DNA of 64,000 nt from Planctomycetota bacterium (GTDB lineage: Bacteria > Planctomycetota > B15-G4 > JADJEK01), in assembly GCA_016709145.1 (NCBI GenBank), contig JADJEK010000006.1, forward strand, positions 1 to 64,000. The letters run 5' to 3'. Shown here in pieces: positions 35,110-44,494 of this stretch (within the stretch, counting starts at the first letter, position 1; each line of letters starts with the position of its first letter). Under the pieces are notes generated by a model that did not search any database, was not told where the DNA came from, and saw nothing but the letters and a program-made list of their open reading frames with translations. Made by a program: the position numbers and the translations under genes.

Positions 35110-35256
35110 GGAAGTCCTCCGGCTACGACGAAGCGCAGGATTCTAATCCTGGAACCCTGCTCCGCAACAGCGGCCACCTTTCCTCTCCCAGCCTCCTTCT
35201 CTAGTCTTTCCCGACTTCGATTCGCCTAGGCACCTTCTCGCACGGGAAACCACCGC

Positions 35257-37620
35257 ATGAACACGACGCGATCGCGCTCGCTCCTCCGAGTGGGCTTCGT
35301 GACCGCCTTCTCCGTCGCCGTCGCCGCACACGGCGTGGCCCGGCAAGAGGGCGGCGAGACCGAGACGTGGAACGAACTGCACCGCGACTACGGGTTCAGC
35401 GGCATCATCAACTCCAAGGTCAACGAGGGCCTCAGCGACCTGACGGTCGCCGACGTCAACGACGACGGTCGCAAGGACATCGTCACCGTGAACAACGGTC
35501 GCTCGAAGATCGAGTTCCTGATCCAGCGCGCTCCGGGCGATGCCGGCGCGGCCGACCCGAAGCTCGAATCGACCGGCAACGTCACGAACGACTTGCAAGA
35601 CGAAGTGTTCTTCAAGCGCGACAGCTACGCGACGGAAGAGCAAGTCAGCGCGATCGCGATCGGAGACGTCGACGGCGACGGCAAGGCCGAGCTCTTGTAC
35701 TGCGGCGACTCCGGCAAGTTGTCGGTGGTGTCGAAGGACGACAAGGGTTCGTTCACGCGGGCGGTGCGCTTCGACGTCGAGAACCTGTCCGCGTCCGGCC
35801 GCGCGATCACGGTCGTCGACGTCGACGGCGACGGCAAGAACGACGTGGTCGTGCTCGGCAAGGAGACCACGTACTTCTTCAAGCAGAACGACAAGGGTCG
35901 GCTGGAAGAGGCGCTGAAGTTGCCGAATGCGCAGAAGGACCCGGGTTCGCTGTACGTGTGCGAACTCGACGGCGACGGTCGCGTCGACCTCGTCTACGTC
36001 GTGCCGGGCACCGAATGGCCGTTCCGCTGGCGTTTCGGCAAGGGTGCGTTCGCGTTCGGCCCGGAGCTGACCTCGCGCTTCGCCGAAGTGCGCGCGTGGG
36101 AAGTCGCCGACCTGAACGGCGACAAGAAGGCCGACGTCGCGGCGATCCGTAGGCGCTCGGGCCGCGTGGCGACGATGCGCCTCGCGACGAAGTCCGTCGA
36201 GGGCGAGCAGGGCTTCAAGCTCTCGTCCGTGCGCGTGGTGCCGTTCGAGCCGATGAAGGACGCCGACAAGCGCGCCGACGTGCTCGCCGACCTCAATGGC
36301 GACGGCCGGCCCGAACTCGTGGTCGCGGAGCCCTCGGCCGCGCGCATCGTGGTCTACTCCGACTTGCTGGCGGGTCAGCGCTTCACGGCGTTCCCGTCGA
36401 TGAACGGCGTGACCAATCCGCGCGTCGGCGACGTCGACGGCGACGGGAAGGCGGACCTCGTGATCGCCGCGCAGGCCGAAGAGGCGATCGGTCAATGCGC
36501 GATCGGAGCGGACGGCAAGGTCGCGTTCCCGAACGGTCTCGCGATCCCGGGCGGTCAGACGTTGCTCTCGCTCGAAGTCGCGGATCAGGACGGCGATGGC
36601 AAGGCCGAGACCTGGGCCGTGCTCGCCGACGGCAAGGGCAGCAAGCGCAAGGTCTCGGTGGCGCGGCTCGATGCGAAGGGCACGCCGAACCTGACGGTCG
36701 AGGTCACCGACGTGAAGTCCGATCCGACCGACTTGCTGATCGCGGACGTCAATCGTGACGGCAAGAACGACTTGATGCTGTTCGTGAAGGGCGAGCTGCC
36801 GCGCATCTTCGGGTGCAACGCGGATGGCCAGGGCTTCACGGACTTCGGCACCAAGGAACTGCCCGGCATCGGCATCCTGAAGGGTGTGACGAAGGCCGCG
36901 CTGGCGTACGGCGACGTCGACGGCGACGGACAGAACGAACTGCTCGTGCCCGGCCCGAACTTCGCGCGCTCGCTCTACTTCGGCACCGACAAGCTGCCCA
37001 AGGTCGTCGCTCAGTACAACCTCGAGTCGCCGGCCGCCGAACTCACGAGTGCCGGCTTCGCCGACCTCGACGGCGACAAGAAGGCCGAGATCGTCGTGGT
37101 CGACAAGCGCGCCGCGGAACTCGTCGTCCTGCAGTTGGTCGACGGTGCCGCGAAGGAGCGTTTGCGCGTCGATCTCGGTGAGCTCGTCGGCGCGCACGTT
37201 CGCTTCGCCGACCTCGACGCCAATGGCGCGACCGACGTGCTGCTGGTCGCGAAGGACCGCTACGGCATGATCCAGAACGGCGGTTCGGACGCGGTGCTCG
37301 AGACGATCGCGGACTTCGATCTGCCGATCAAGGACGGCTATCCGTTCGAACTGACGCTCGGGGACGTCAACGGCAACGGCGAGACCGATGCCGTGTTCAT
37401 CGAGAGCGCGCACCACCTCATCGCGATCGCGGCCGTCCGCGCCAATCGCATCGAGTACGCGCTGAAGTTCCCGGTGTTCGAAGAGCGCATCTTCGACCGC
37501 GGCGACGGCGGAGGTCGTCCCGAGCCGCGAGAGATCGCGCTCGGCGACGTCACCGGCGACGGCAAGAACGACATCGCGATCCTGGTCCACGACCGAGTCC
37601 TCGTCTACCCGCAGGAGTGA
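35257..37620 (+). CDS. Secreted FG-GAP/VCBS repeat protein
   Basis: This 787-residue protein has an N-terminal export signal (RSLLRVGFVTAFSVAVAAHGVA) and about fourteen FG-GAP/VCBS-type repeats, each with a Dx[DN]xDG calcium-binding loop such as ADVNDDGRKDIV, GDVDGDGKAELL and GDVNGNGETDAV. Such repeats form beta-propellers outside the cell. A function in adhesion or as a scaffold is likely but not shown. The gene is joined to the next one, which starts six bases after the stop. Confidence 0.88.
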   Translation: MNTTRSRSLLRVGFVTAFSVAVAAHGVARQEGGETETWNELHRDYGFSGIINSKVNEGLSDLTVADVNDDGRKDIVTVNNGRSKIEFLIQRAPGDAGAADPKLESTGNVTNDLQDEVFFKRDSYATEEQVSAIAIGDVDGDGKAELLYCGDSGKLSVVSKDDKGSFTRAVRFDVENLSASGRAITVVDVDGDGKNDVVVLGKETTYFFKQNDKGRLEEALKLPNAQKDPGSLYVCELDGDGRVDLVYVVPGTEWPFRWRFGKGAFAFGPELTSRFAEVRAWEVADLNGDKKADVAAIRRRSGRVATMRLATKSVEGEQGFKLSSVRVVPFEPMKDADKRADVLADLNGDGRPELVVAEPSAARIVVYSDLLAGQRFTAFPSMNGVTNPRVGDVDGDGKADLVIAAQAEEAIGQCAIGADGKVAFPNGLAIPGGQTLLSLEVADQDGDGKAETWAVLADGKGSKRKVSVARLDAKGTPNLTVEVTDVKSDPTDLLIADVNRDGKNDLMLFVKGELPRIFGCNADGQGFTDFGTKELPGIGILKGVTKAALAYGDVDGDGQNELLVPGPNFARSLYFGTDKLPKVVAQYNLESPAAELTSAGFADLDGDKKAEIVVVDKRAAELVVLQLVDGAAKERLRVDLGELVGAHVRFADLDANGATDVLLVAKDRYGMIQNGGSDAVLETIADFDLPIKDGYPFELTLGDVNGNGETDAVFIESAHHLIAIAAVRANRIEYALKFPVFEERIFDRGDGGGRPEPREIALGDVTGDGKNDIAILVHDRVLVYPQE

Positions 37621-37625
37621 GCCCC

Positions 37626-39422
37626 ATGCGTCCACGTTCCACGTTTCTCGCGGGGTTCTGCCTCGCCGTCGCCGGATTCGCGCCGGTCGTCGCCGCTCAG
37701 GGTTTCGAGCGCGCGTTGCCCGATGGCACGGTCGCGTTCGTCGGCATCGACGATCTCGCGAAGATGCGCGAGGGGTTTTCGACCTCGAAGTTCGGCGATC
37801 TCTGGCGCGACGACGCGTGTGCGCCGATGCGCGAGGCGGCGACGGGCTGGTTCGACCTGATGTCCGAGATGACGGTGCGCGAAGCCGGCTACGACCCGTT
37901 CGCGCTGCTCGACGCGGTCAAGGGGCCACTCGGACTCGCGGTCCTCGAACTCACCGAGCCGCGCAAGACCGGTGAGCGGTCGGTGACGATGGGCGGCGCG
38001 TTCTGCGTGCTGGCCGACGTCGGCGACGGCGGCGAAGCCGTGATCGCGCAGATCGACCGCGCGCTCGAGAAGGCCGCGGCGACCGGCAAGTTCACTCGCA
38101 GCGCCGACACCGCGGGTGACGTCGAAGTGACGGTGCTCGATCTCGGCGACGCGCAGGACGAAGACCGCATGCAGGTGCGTTTCGGTCTGGCCGGCAACGT
38201 GTTCGTCTCCGTCATCGCGTCGGCGAGTGTCGCCGACCGCGATCACTTCGGTTCCATCGTCGAAGGGCTGAACACCGCTCCCGACGATGCGCTGGTCGAC
38301 GGCGACGCGTTCTCGCGCTCGCTCGCCGCAGACGAGCGCGTCGGCATGCGCGCGTTCGTCGACACACCCTCGCTCGTTTCGCGCGTCCGCGCACTGATCG
38401 CGCTCGAGGGGCAGGATGCGGAGCAGCAGAAGGTGCTCGACGGGCTCGGCCTCGACGGACTCGGCGTGATCTCGATGTTCTCCGAGAACATCGTCAGCGC
38501 CGGCGAATCGCAGGCGCGCCTCGATTGGAGTGGTCAGGGCGCGATCGTGTCGTGCTTGACCGCGCTGCTGCCCGCGGGCGAGCCAGGGCTGTTCGAATTG
38601 GTTCCCGAGACGGCGGTGGACGCGTACGACGTGCATTTCGATCTGAAGGCCGGCTTCGAGCGCATCACGTCGACGATGAAGGACCTCGGCGCGATCACCG
38701 ACGAGGACCTGAACCTCAATCTGTCGATGGTCGAGCAGGACATCGGCCTGTCGATCCGCGACGACCTGCTCGCGAACCTCGGGCACGAGGTCGCGTGGTT
38801 CACGGCTCCGGTCGAGGACGAGATGCAGGGTCTGCCCGGCACCGAGGACGCTCCGAGCAACTTCGCCGTCATCGTGCGGCTCGCCGACGGAAAGAAGTTG
38901 GCGACGCTCGTCGACGACCTGTTGACGAAGTCCGGCATGGCCGCGGGACGCAAGCGCACCGATTTCCAGGGCGTCAACATCGACTCGTTGCCGATCCCGG
39001 GAGTGGGCGCCGCGAACTTCGCCTTCACGGACGAACTGCTCGTGTTCTCGCTGTCGTCGGAGTTGCTGCAAGCCGTGCTGCGACGCTCCGCGGGCAGCAG
39101 CGAACTTCCGAATCTGCTCGGCAACGACGCCGTCGCGGAATTGATCGACGCGATGCCGAAGTCGGCGAGCATGTTCACCGTCACCGAGGAAGCCGCGCGC
39201 ATCAAGTCGGTCGCGGCGGTCCTGCGGGCGTCGATCGGCGCCATGCCGGCGATGATGCGCGATGACCCGGAGAACGCCGACGCCGACACCAAGCGCATGA
39301 TGGAGCTGATGCGGAAGTTCGAGATCCCCAGCGACGACGTCATCGAGAAGCACATCAGTGGTTATGGCGTCAACGCGGTCGTGGTCGGACCCGACGGGAT
39401 CCGCTTCCAAGCGAAACAGTGA
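37626..39422 (+). CDS. Secreted protein of unknown function
   Basis: This protein of about 598 residues has a signal peptide (TFLAGFCLAVAGFAPVVAAQ), then a mixed alpha/beta sequence with long amphipathic stretches and no motif I recognise. Segments such as VAFVGIDDLAKMREGF and VFVSVIASASVADRD resemble those of large secreted planctomycete proteins that are annotated only as hypothetical. The ATG at 37626 follows the FG-GAP gene by five bases, so the two probably form an operon; a GTG at 37617 would overlap its stop codon. Confidence 0.7.
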   Translation: MRPRSTFLAGFCLAVAGFAPVVAAQGFERALPDGTVAFVGIDDLAKMREGFSTSKFGDLWRDDACAPMREAATGWFDLMSEMTVREAGYDPFALLDAVKGPLGLAVLELTEPRKTGERSVTMGGAFCVLADVGDGGEAVIAQIDRALEKAAATGKFTRSADTAGDVEVTVLDLGDAQDEDRMQVRFGLAGNVFVSVIASASVADRDHFGSIVEGLNTAPDDALVDGDAFSRSLAADERVGMRAFVDTPSLVSRVRALIALEGQDAEQQKVLDGLGLDGLGVISMFSENIVSAGESQARLDWSGQGAIVSCLTALLPAGEPGLFELVPETAVDAYDVHFDLKAGFERITSTMKDLGAITDEDLNLNLSMVEQDIGLSIRDDLLANLGHEVAWFTAPVEDEMQGLPGTEDAPSNFAVIVRLADGKKLATLVDDLLTKSGMAAGRKRTDFQGVNIDSLPIPGVGAANFAFTDELLVFSLSSELLQAVLRRSAGSSELPNLLGNDAVAELIDAMPKSASMFTVTEEAARIKSVAAVLRASIGAMPAMMRDDPENADADTKRMMELMRKFEIPSDDVIEKHISGYGVNAVVVGPDGIRFQAKQ

Positions 39423-39488
39423 TGCGTGGGTTCGCGCGCCGACGATTGAGGCGCGGCGCGCGAGCCCGTACACTTCCCCGCACCAAAC

Positions 39489-39565
39489 GCACCCGTAGCT
39501 CAATTGGATAGAGTGTCGCCCTCCGAAGGCGAAGGTTTCGCGTTCGACTCGCGACGGGTGCACCA
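39489..39565 (+). tRNA. tRNA-Arg (anticodon CCG)
   Basis: This 77-nt cloverleaf has a perfect 7-bp acceptor stem (GCACCCG with CGGGTGC), D-arm AGCTCAATTGGATAGAGT, anticodon stem TCGCC/GGCGA around CTCCGAA, a T-loop GTTCGACTC and an encoded CCA. No integrase adjoins it. A strong hairpin follows nine bases later. Confidence 0.95.
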
Positions 39566-39573
39566 GACGAAGA

Positions 39574-39611
39574 ACGAGCCCCGCGCATCCTCGAGGATGC
39601 GCGGGGCTCGT
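39574..39611. terminator. 38-bp perfect palindrome, bidirectional terminator
   Basis: Arms of 19 bases (ACGAGCCCCGCGCATCCTC and its complement) meet without a spacer, and a short T-rich segment (TCGTTT) follows. It separates the tRNA from the convergent metalloprotease gene and would work for both. Confidence 0.85.
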
Positions 39612-39651
39612 CGTTTCTGAAGCCGCCTGGGGCCGATCGATCAGTCGATCG

Positions 39652-40989
39652 TCACGGGCAGTAGGTCACGCGCAAGCCGCCGGTGTGCTGGTAGCCGGCC
39701 GACGGATCGAACACGAGGTACTGGAAGTACTGCGTCGTGCCGACCATCGCCGCGGAGACCGGGATCACCTGCGACTTCGTGCCGGTCGCCGTGGTCGCGC
39801 CGACGTTCGTCGACGTGTACGGGAACCGCACGTAGAGCGTGCCCCAAAGTTGCGGAGCCGTGGCCTGGCCCGGGCTCGACAGCAGCAAGCACGTCTGGTT
39901 CGCGTTGCCGCCGGTCAGCGTCAGCGCGAAGTTCGTGTTCGATGCCGACGGGCTCGTGCCGTTCGTGGCGATGTTCGCCACGGTGCCCGACAGAGAGCCG
40001 ACCGAGCCCGAACCGTAGTTCGCGATCGTGCCGCACGGGCCACCGCCGCCGCCGCTGCTGCCGATGTCGATCGGGAACGGGTTCGACAAGCGGCTGATGC
40101 TCGGCGCCCACACCAGGACGTTGCCGTCGACGGCCGTCGCCGGGATCGTCACCGACACCGACGTCGTCGTCGCCGCGACGTTGTAGACCACGCCCGGGAT
40201 CGTGCCCGTGTTCGTGGTCGTGGCCGCGGAGAACTTCACGTTCACCGTCGACGGGAAGTTCGTGCCCGTGATGACCAGCGTGCCGCCGGTCAGGAACGAG
40301 CCCGAGAGTCCCGTGATCGTCGGCTTGTTCGCCGGCTTCGCGCCGTAGATCGCCGCGAGGCCGCTCTTGTCGTCGGCCTGCAGCGAGCGCTGTTCGACGC
40401 CGGTGCCGCAGATCGTCGGGCACATCGTCGTGACGTTCACGCACGAGCCCGAGCAGCTCACGGCCGAGTGACCGAGGCCGAGCGCATGGCCGAGTTCGTG
40501 CGCGGCGACGCCCTGGATGTCGATCTGGCCACCGGAGACGGTCGGGCCGTCGTTCCAGGTCCAGCTCTCGCACATCAGGATGTTCCAGCCGTCCGAGATC
40601 GGCGTCTGCGTGTAGGCCAGCGTGCCGCCCGAGCAGCCCGACGTTCCCCACGAGAACGTGTTGCCGTTCAGACCACCCGCCGCGGTCGCCGAGCCCTGGA
40701 AGTCGAAGTCGAAGTTGGCGTTGCCGTCCTTGTTCGAGTTCCAGACCTCGCCGGCCTTCCACACCGCTTGCTTGGCGCCGGTCGCACCGGGGTAGCTCGC
40801 GCTGGTCGTGCCGTTGTCGTTGGCCGTCGAATCGGCCGCGTTGTTGAAGATGCGGAAGTCACGCTGGTAGCCGTTGCCGGACGTGCCGATGCCGAGGTTG
40901 CCGCCGATCAGCGAGTAGCCGGTCGACAGCGTCGGCAGAGAAAACAGCGCGGCGGCGGCGAACGCGACGAAGGAGAGTTGGAGTTTCAT
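39652..40989 (-). CDS. Secreted matrixin-type zinc metalloprotease with IPT/TIG domain
   Basis: This 445-residue protein has a signal peptide (KLQLSFVAFAAAALFSLPTLS). The protease domain has the zinc site HELGHALGLGHS (HExxHxxGxxH) near residue 165, and CPTICGTG after it as the likely Met-turn equivalent, although the Met position is unclear. Next comes an IPT/TIG immunoglobulin-like domain (PTITGLSGSFLTGGTLVITGTNFP) and a C-terminal beta domain with a CLLL segment. The ATG at 40989 has AAAGGAG upstream. It is coupled to the small exported protein at 41010. Confidence 0.85.
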   Translation of the reverse strand: MKLQLSFVAFAAAALFSLPTLSTGYSLIGGNLGIGTSGNGYQRDFRIFNNAADSTANDNGTTSASYPGATGAKQAVWKAGEVWNSNKDGNANFDFDFQGSATAAGGLNGNTFSWGTSGCSGGTLAYTQTPISDGWNILMCESWTWNDGPTVSGGQIDIQGVAAHELGHALGLGHSAVSCSGSCVNVTTMCPTICGTGVEQRSLQADDKSGLAAIYGAKPANKPTITGLSGSFLTGGTLVITGTNFPSTVNVKFSAATTTNTGTIPGVVYNVAATTTSVSVTIPATAVDGNVLVWAPSISRLSNPFPIDIGSSGGGGGPCGTIANYGSGSVGSLSGTVANIATNGTSPSASNTNFALTLTGGNANQTCLLLSSPGQATAPQLWGTLYVRFPYTSTNVGATTATGTKSQVIPVSAAMVGTTQYFQYLVFDPSAGYQHTGGLRVTYCP

Positions 40990-41009
40990 GGATCGTGCTC
41001 CTTTGTCGT

Positions 41010-41582
41010 TCACTTCTTGGTGGCCTTGACGAGCGCGTCGTACGTGCTCGAGACCACGGGCTGCAGGTCGTTCAACTTGACGTTCGACTCGATCGCCGAA
41101 CCGGCGCCTTCGCCGAGCACGATGACCTCGCCCTTGCGGTTCTTCTGCGTACGGAACGACTCGGCGAACGAGTCGATCCGATACGCGGTCGGGTCGATCG
41201 CGCGCACGGCGGGATCGGTCGACAGGAACAGCACGACGTTCTCGCCGACGCGCGTCTCCTCCTCGGGCGGGGAGATCGTGAGGCGTTCGTCCGCGAAACC
41301 CGGGAAGTACACCGTGAGGTCACCGCTCGTCGTCGACGGTGCGATCGCCGTCTCGACGTGGACGGTGAGGGCCGTCCAGGGCAGCTCCGGCGTCGCCGCG
41401 AGGCGAACCGACTTCGCGCTGGTGATGTTGCCGTAGACGACGATGCCGCCGTCGTTCGCCTTGATCAACTCGAGTTGCTTCGACAGGTCACGGGGCACGA
41501 CGGTCGCGACGGCCAAGCCGCCCAACACGAAGAGCCCGACGAACGCGGCTAGGCCACGCGTCCGGGATGAATGCAGCGACAT
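41010..41582 (-). CDS. Small exported protein of unknown function, partner of the metalloprotease
   Basis: This 190-residue protein begins with a membrane or signal segment (GLAAFVGLFVLGGLAVATVV) followed by a beta-rich region (IVVYGNITSAKSV, LTVYFPGFAD, ENVVLFLSTDP). GGGAGG precedes the ATG. It ends 20 bases before the metalloprotease gene, so the two are probably co-transcribed. It might be a substrate, chaperone or inhibitor of that enzyme; nothing in the sequence decides. Confidence 0.7.
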   Translation of the reverse strand: MSLHSSRTRGLAAFVGLFVLGGLAVATVVPRDLSKQLELIKANDGGIVVYGNITSAKSVRLAATPELPWTALTVHVETAIAPSTTSGDLTVYFPGFADERLTISPPEEETRVGENVVLFLSTDPAVRAIDPTAYRIDSFAESFRTQKNRKGEVIVLGEGAGSAIESNVKLNDLQPVVSSTYDALVKATKK

Positions 41583-41782
41583 TCAGATGCCTCCCAGAGA
41601 AGTAAGACGGACCGGCGCCGAGCCGGGCCGCGAGGATTAGAAACGAGACGAGTCAGGGAACGGACCCGAGGGGCGGGTCGATGGCGAGCGAGTGTAGTCC
41701 CGCAGTCGGGCCCACCTCCATGCTGTAGACGCACGTGCCCGGCAAAGGTTCGGCCTCGTTGAACATTGGCCTGGGAACGGGA

Positions 41783-43444
41783 TTACGTCCCACGGCCCAG
41801 TCGGACCAAGCGGTTCCCGACCACGACGACGAGCGCCTGGGCCACCAACAGCAAGCACGACAGCGCCGCGGGCTCGCCGAGCGCGCGGTTGTAGCGCCGA
41901 TTGAAGATCTCGACGCCGATCGGCAAGTTCGCGGGCACGTAGAGCAGGATCGACGCGGTGAACTCGGACAACGCCGAGAGCAGGGCCAACAAGGCGCCGG
42001 CGGCGAGCCCCGGCAACAGCAGCGGCAACACGATTCGACGCGTTGCGGCGAACCGCCCGGCGCCGAGGCCGCAGGCCGCCTCGACCAACTGCGGGTCGAG
42101 TTGAGCGAACGCGGCTTGCGTCGCGCGCACCGTCAGGGGCAGGTTGCGGATCGCGTAGCAGAGCGGCAGCAACCAGACAGTGCCCGCGAGCACTTGGCCG
42201 CCGGCGAGTGCACTCGATCTCGCGAAGGTCTCGAGCAGGTTGAACGCGATCACGGTCGCGGGCAGCGCGAGCGGCAACAGCGCCAGGACTTCGATCCAAC
42301 GACGTGCGACGCTGCGCCCACGCCACAGCAATGCCGCGATCCACAGCCCGATCAGCACGTCGACGACGGTGGCCAGCCCCGACATCCACAGCGAATTCGA
42401 CAGCGGTCGGCGGAAGGCATCCTCACCGAACACGCGCACGTAATGGTCGAGTGTGAACGCGGTGGGCAGCACCGAACCCGCGGCGCCGGTATCCGCCCCG
42501 AACGACAGCACCAGGATCGCGAGATGGGGCAGGACCAGGACGACGCACGTCGACGCCACCGCGATGCCGGCCAGCAACCGCGCGAGTCCCGAGCGAACCA
42601 CGCGCGCGCTCGCCGGTGTCCCCTTGGTGCCGCTGCCGAGCGCGTCGGACCGTTGACGCAGGATCGGCCACAACAGCGCGAGCGCCGACAGCGCGAGGAT
42701 CGTCGACAGCACCGCGACGCGTTCCGGATCGTCCTCGCGCAGGTTGTAGATGCGCAGCGTCAACAGATCGGCATCGGGGGCGAAGAACAACGGCGCCGAG
42801 AACGAGCCCATCGAGTTCAGCAACGTCAGCGCGCCGGCGCCGAGCAGCGCGGGCACGAGCGCCGGCAGCGTGACGCGCAGCCACGCGACGGAACGCGACG
42901 CGCCCAGCGACCGCGCGGCTTCTTCCTGCGCGGCATCGAGTCGCTCGAGCGCGGCGTTCACGAACAGGACGAAGAACGGGAAGAAGGAGTACGCATGCAG
43001 CGCCAGCACGCCGGTGTAGCCGTCGAGGAAGACGTCCACGCCGAACGCGGTGCGCAACGCGTGCGGGACGATGCCGTACTCACCGAACAGGAATTGCTTG
43101 AACGCGAGCACGCCGACGATCGGCGGCAGCAACAGCGGCAACAACAGCGCCGGTGCGAGCCAGGCGCGCAACGGGAACGCGAAGCGTCGCGACACGATCG
43201 CGAGCGGCACGCCGACGATGGCCGAGAGCAGGACGGAGACCAGCGCGACCCAGACCGAGTTCCACAGCGCGCGCAGGTCCTGCGGTCGCTCGAGGTCGAA
43301 CAGTGCGCGCCAGCCCGCGAGCGAGACGGTGCCGTCGTGCCGGAACGACTCCAGCAACACGGCGATCTGCGGCCAAGCGACGTAGCCGCACAGCACGATC
43401 AGCGCGAGTGCGATCGGGATGCCGCGACGCAACGACGCGAGCAC
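41783..43444 (-). CDS. ABC transporter permease, iron-type (two fused halves)
   Basis: This 553-residue inner-membrane protein has about twelve membrane segments in two similar halves, each with an EAA-loop: EEAARSLGASRSVAWLRVTLP in the first and EAACGLGAGRFAATRRIVLP in the second. This arrangement is that of FbpB/FutB/ThiP-type permeases. It starts with GTG at 43444, six bases after the substrate-binding gene. No ATPase gene (Walker A protein) lies nearby, so the energising subunit must be encoded elsewhere. Confidence 0.9.
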   Translation of the reverse strand: MLASLRRGIPIALALIVLCGYVAWPQIAVLLESFRHDGTVSLAGWRALFDLERPQDLRALWNSVWVALVSVLLSAIVGVPLAIVSRRFAFPLRAWLAPALLLPLLLPPIVGVLAFKQFLFGEYGIVPHALRTAFGVDVFLDGYTGVLALHAYSFFPFFVLFVNAALERLDAAQEEAARSLGASRSVAWLRVTLPALVPALLGAGALTLLNSMGSFSAPLFFAPDADLLTLRIYNLREDDPERVAVLSTILALSALALLWPILRQRSDALGSGTKGTPASARVVRSGLARLLAGIAVASTCVVLVLPHLAILVLSFGADTGAAGSVLPTAFTLDHYVRVFGEDAFRRPLSNSLWMSGLATVVDVLIGLWIAALLWRGRSVARRWIEVLALLPLALPATVIAFNLLETFARSSALAGGQVLAGTVWLLPLCYAIRNLPLTVRATQAAFAQLDPQLVEAACGLGAGRFAATRRIVLPLLLPGLAAGALLALLSALSEFTASILLYVPANLPIGVEIFNRRYNRALGEPAALSCLLLVAQALVVVVGNRLVRLGRGT

Positions 43445-43450
43445 GCCGCC

Positions 43451-44494
43451 TCACTCCCGCGCCAGCGGCTTGATCGACCGTTCCCAGTGCGTCATCCACT
43501 CGCGCTCGCGGCTCGCGGCGCGCGCGGCGTCGTAGGGCAAGGGGAGCAGCGTGAGCTCGCGCAGCCATTGCGGCTTGCGCTCGACCGGCACGTCCGTGCG
43601 CGTCGGGATGCGGAAGTGGTCGTTCATGAGCAGGTCGAGCGCGTCCAACGACATCACCATCTCGGCGAACTCGCGAGCGAGTTGCGCGCGCCGCGGGTCG
43701 GCGTCCGCGCGGCGCACGAGCGCGATGCCGTCGACGAGCACCGGGGAGCCGCTGCGCGGGACGACGGCTGCGAGCGGGTACCCGTAACGCGCGTGCTGGA
43801 ACAGCACGTCCGTGAGGTTCCAGACCGAGACGACGTTGGCCTCGTCCTTCGTGATCGCTTCGAACAGCTCGGTCGGGTCGGTCGCGTAGCGCTTGGTGTT
43901 GCGATGCAGCGCCGTCAGCATGGCGAAGCCCGCGGCGGGATCGCCGCTGCCCGCGGACTTCCAGTCGATCAGCGCGCAGAACGCCGTGCGCATGCCGCCC
44001 GACGGCAGCGGGAACCGCAGGATCACGCGGCCCTTCCAAGCCGGGCCGGCGAGATCGTCCCAATCGAGCGGAGCGTCCTTCGGGTCGAGGCGATCGCGGT
44101 TGCGCACGATGACCTGCGGCAACAGGAACTGACCGATGTAGCGGTTCTTCGCGTCACGGTGCTCGGCCGGGATCGCGTCGATGCAGCTCGGAGCAAACGG
44201 CTCGAGCAGTCCGTCTTCGGCCGCGAGCGCCATCGTCGGAGCCGGGCCTCCCCACCAAACGTCGCAACTCGGCCGCTCGCGCTCGCCGCGGATGCGCGTG
44301 TAGCAGTCCTGCGGCGCCATGTTGAACCACTGCACGTCGACGTCGGCGTGGGCCTGCTCGAAGCGCTGTTCGAAGTCGCGAAGGATGTCTTCGCCGTGAG
44401 GCGAGTACACGACCAGCGGGAGCCGCGAGTCACCGTCGGAACAGCCGACCGCGGCGCAGAGCCAAACCAGCACGGTTGCACCGCGTCGCATCAT
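43451..44494 (-). CDS. ABC transporter substrate-binding lipoprotein (FbpA/FutA-like)
   Basis: This 347-residue lipoprotein has a lipobox (VLVWLCAAVGC) and a periplasmic binding fold: LVVYSPHGEDILRDFEQRFEQAH at the start, ALAAEDGLLEPF and a YIGQFLLPQVIVRNRD region. It resembles iron(III) or 2-aminoethylphosphonate-type binding proteins. Two ATG codons occur in tandem at 44494; the first overlaps the stop of the PIG-L gene. The permease gene follows six bases later. Confidence 0.88.
   Translation of the reverse strand: MMRRGATVLVWLCAAVGCSDGDSRLPLVVYSPHGEDILRDFEQRFEQAHADVDVQWFNMAPQDCYTRIRGERERPSCDVWWGGPAPTMALAAEDGLLEPFAPSCIDAIPAEHRDAKNRYIGQFLLPQVIVRNRDRLDPKDAPLDWDDLAGPAWKGRVILRFPLPSGGMRTAFCALIDWKSAGSGDPAAGFAMLTALHRNTKRYATDPTELFEAITKDEANVVSVWNLTDVLFQHARYGYPLAAVVPRSGSPVLVDGIALVRRADADPRRAQLAREFAEMVMSLDALDLLMNDHFRIPTRTDVPVERKPQWLRELTLLPLPYDAARAASREREWMTHWERSIKPLARE

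Noticed and set aside
35143..37635. Minus-strand open frame of 830 codons
   Set aside because: It mirrors the FG-GAP repeats on the other strand and has no protein-like features.
39489..39565. tRNA-Arg(CCG) as a second integration site
   Set aside because: No integrase, duplicate or element-like gene adjoins it, and a normal terminator follows.
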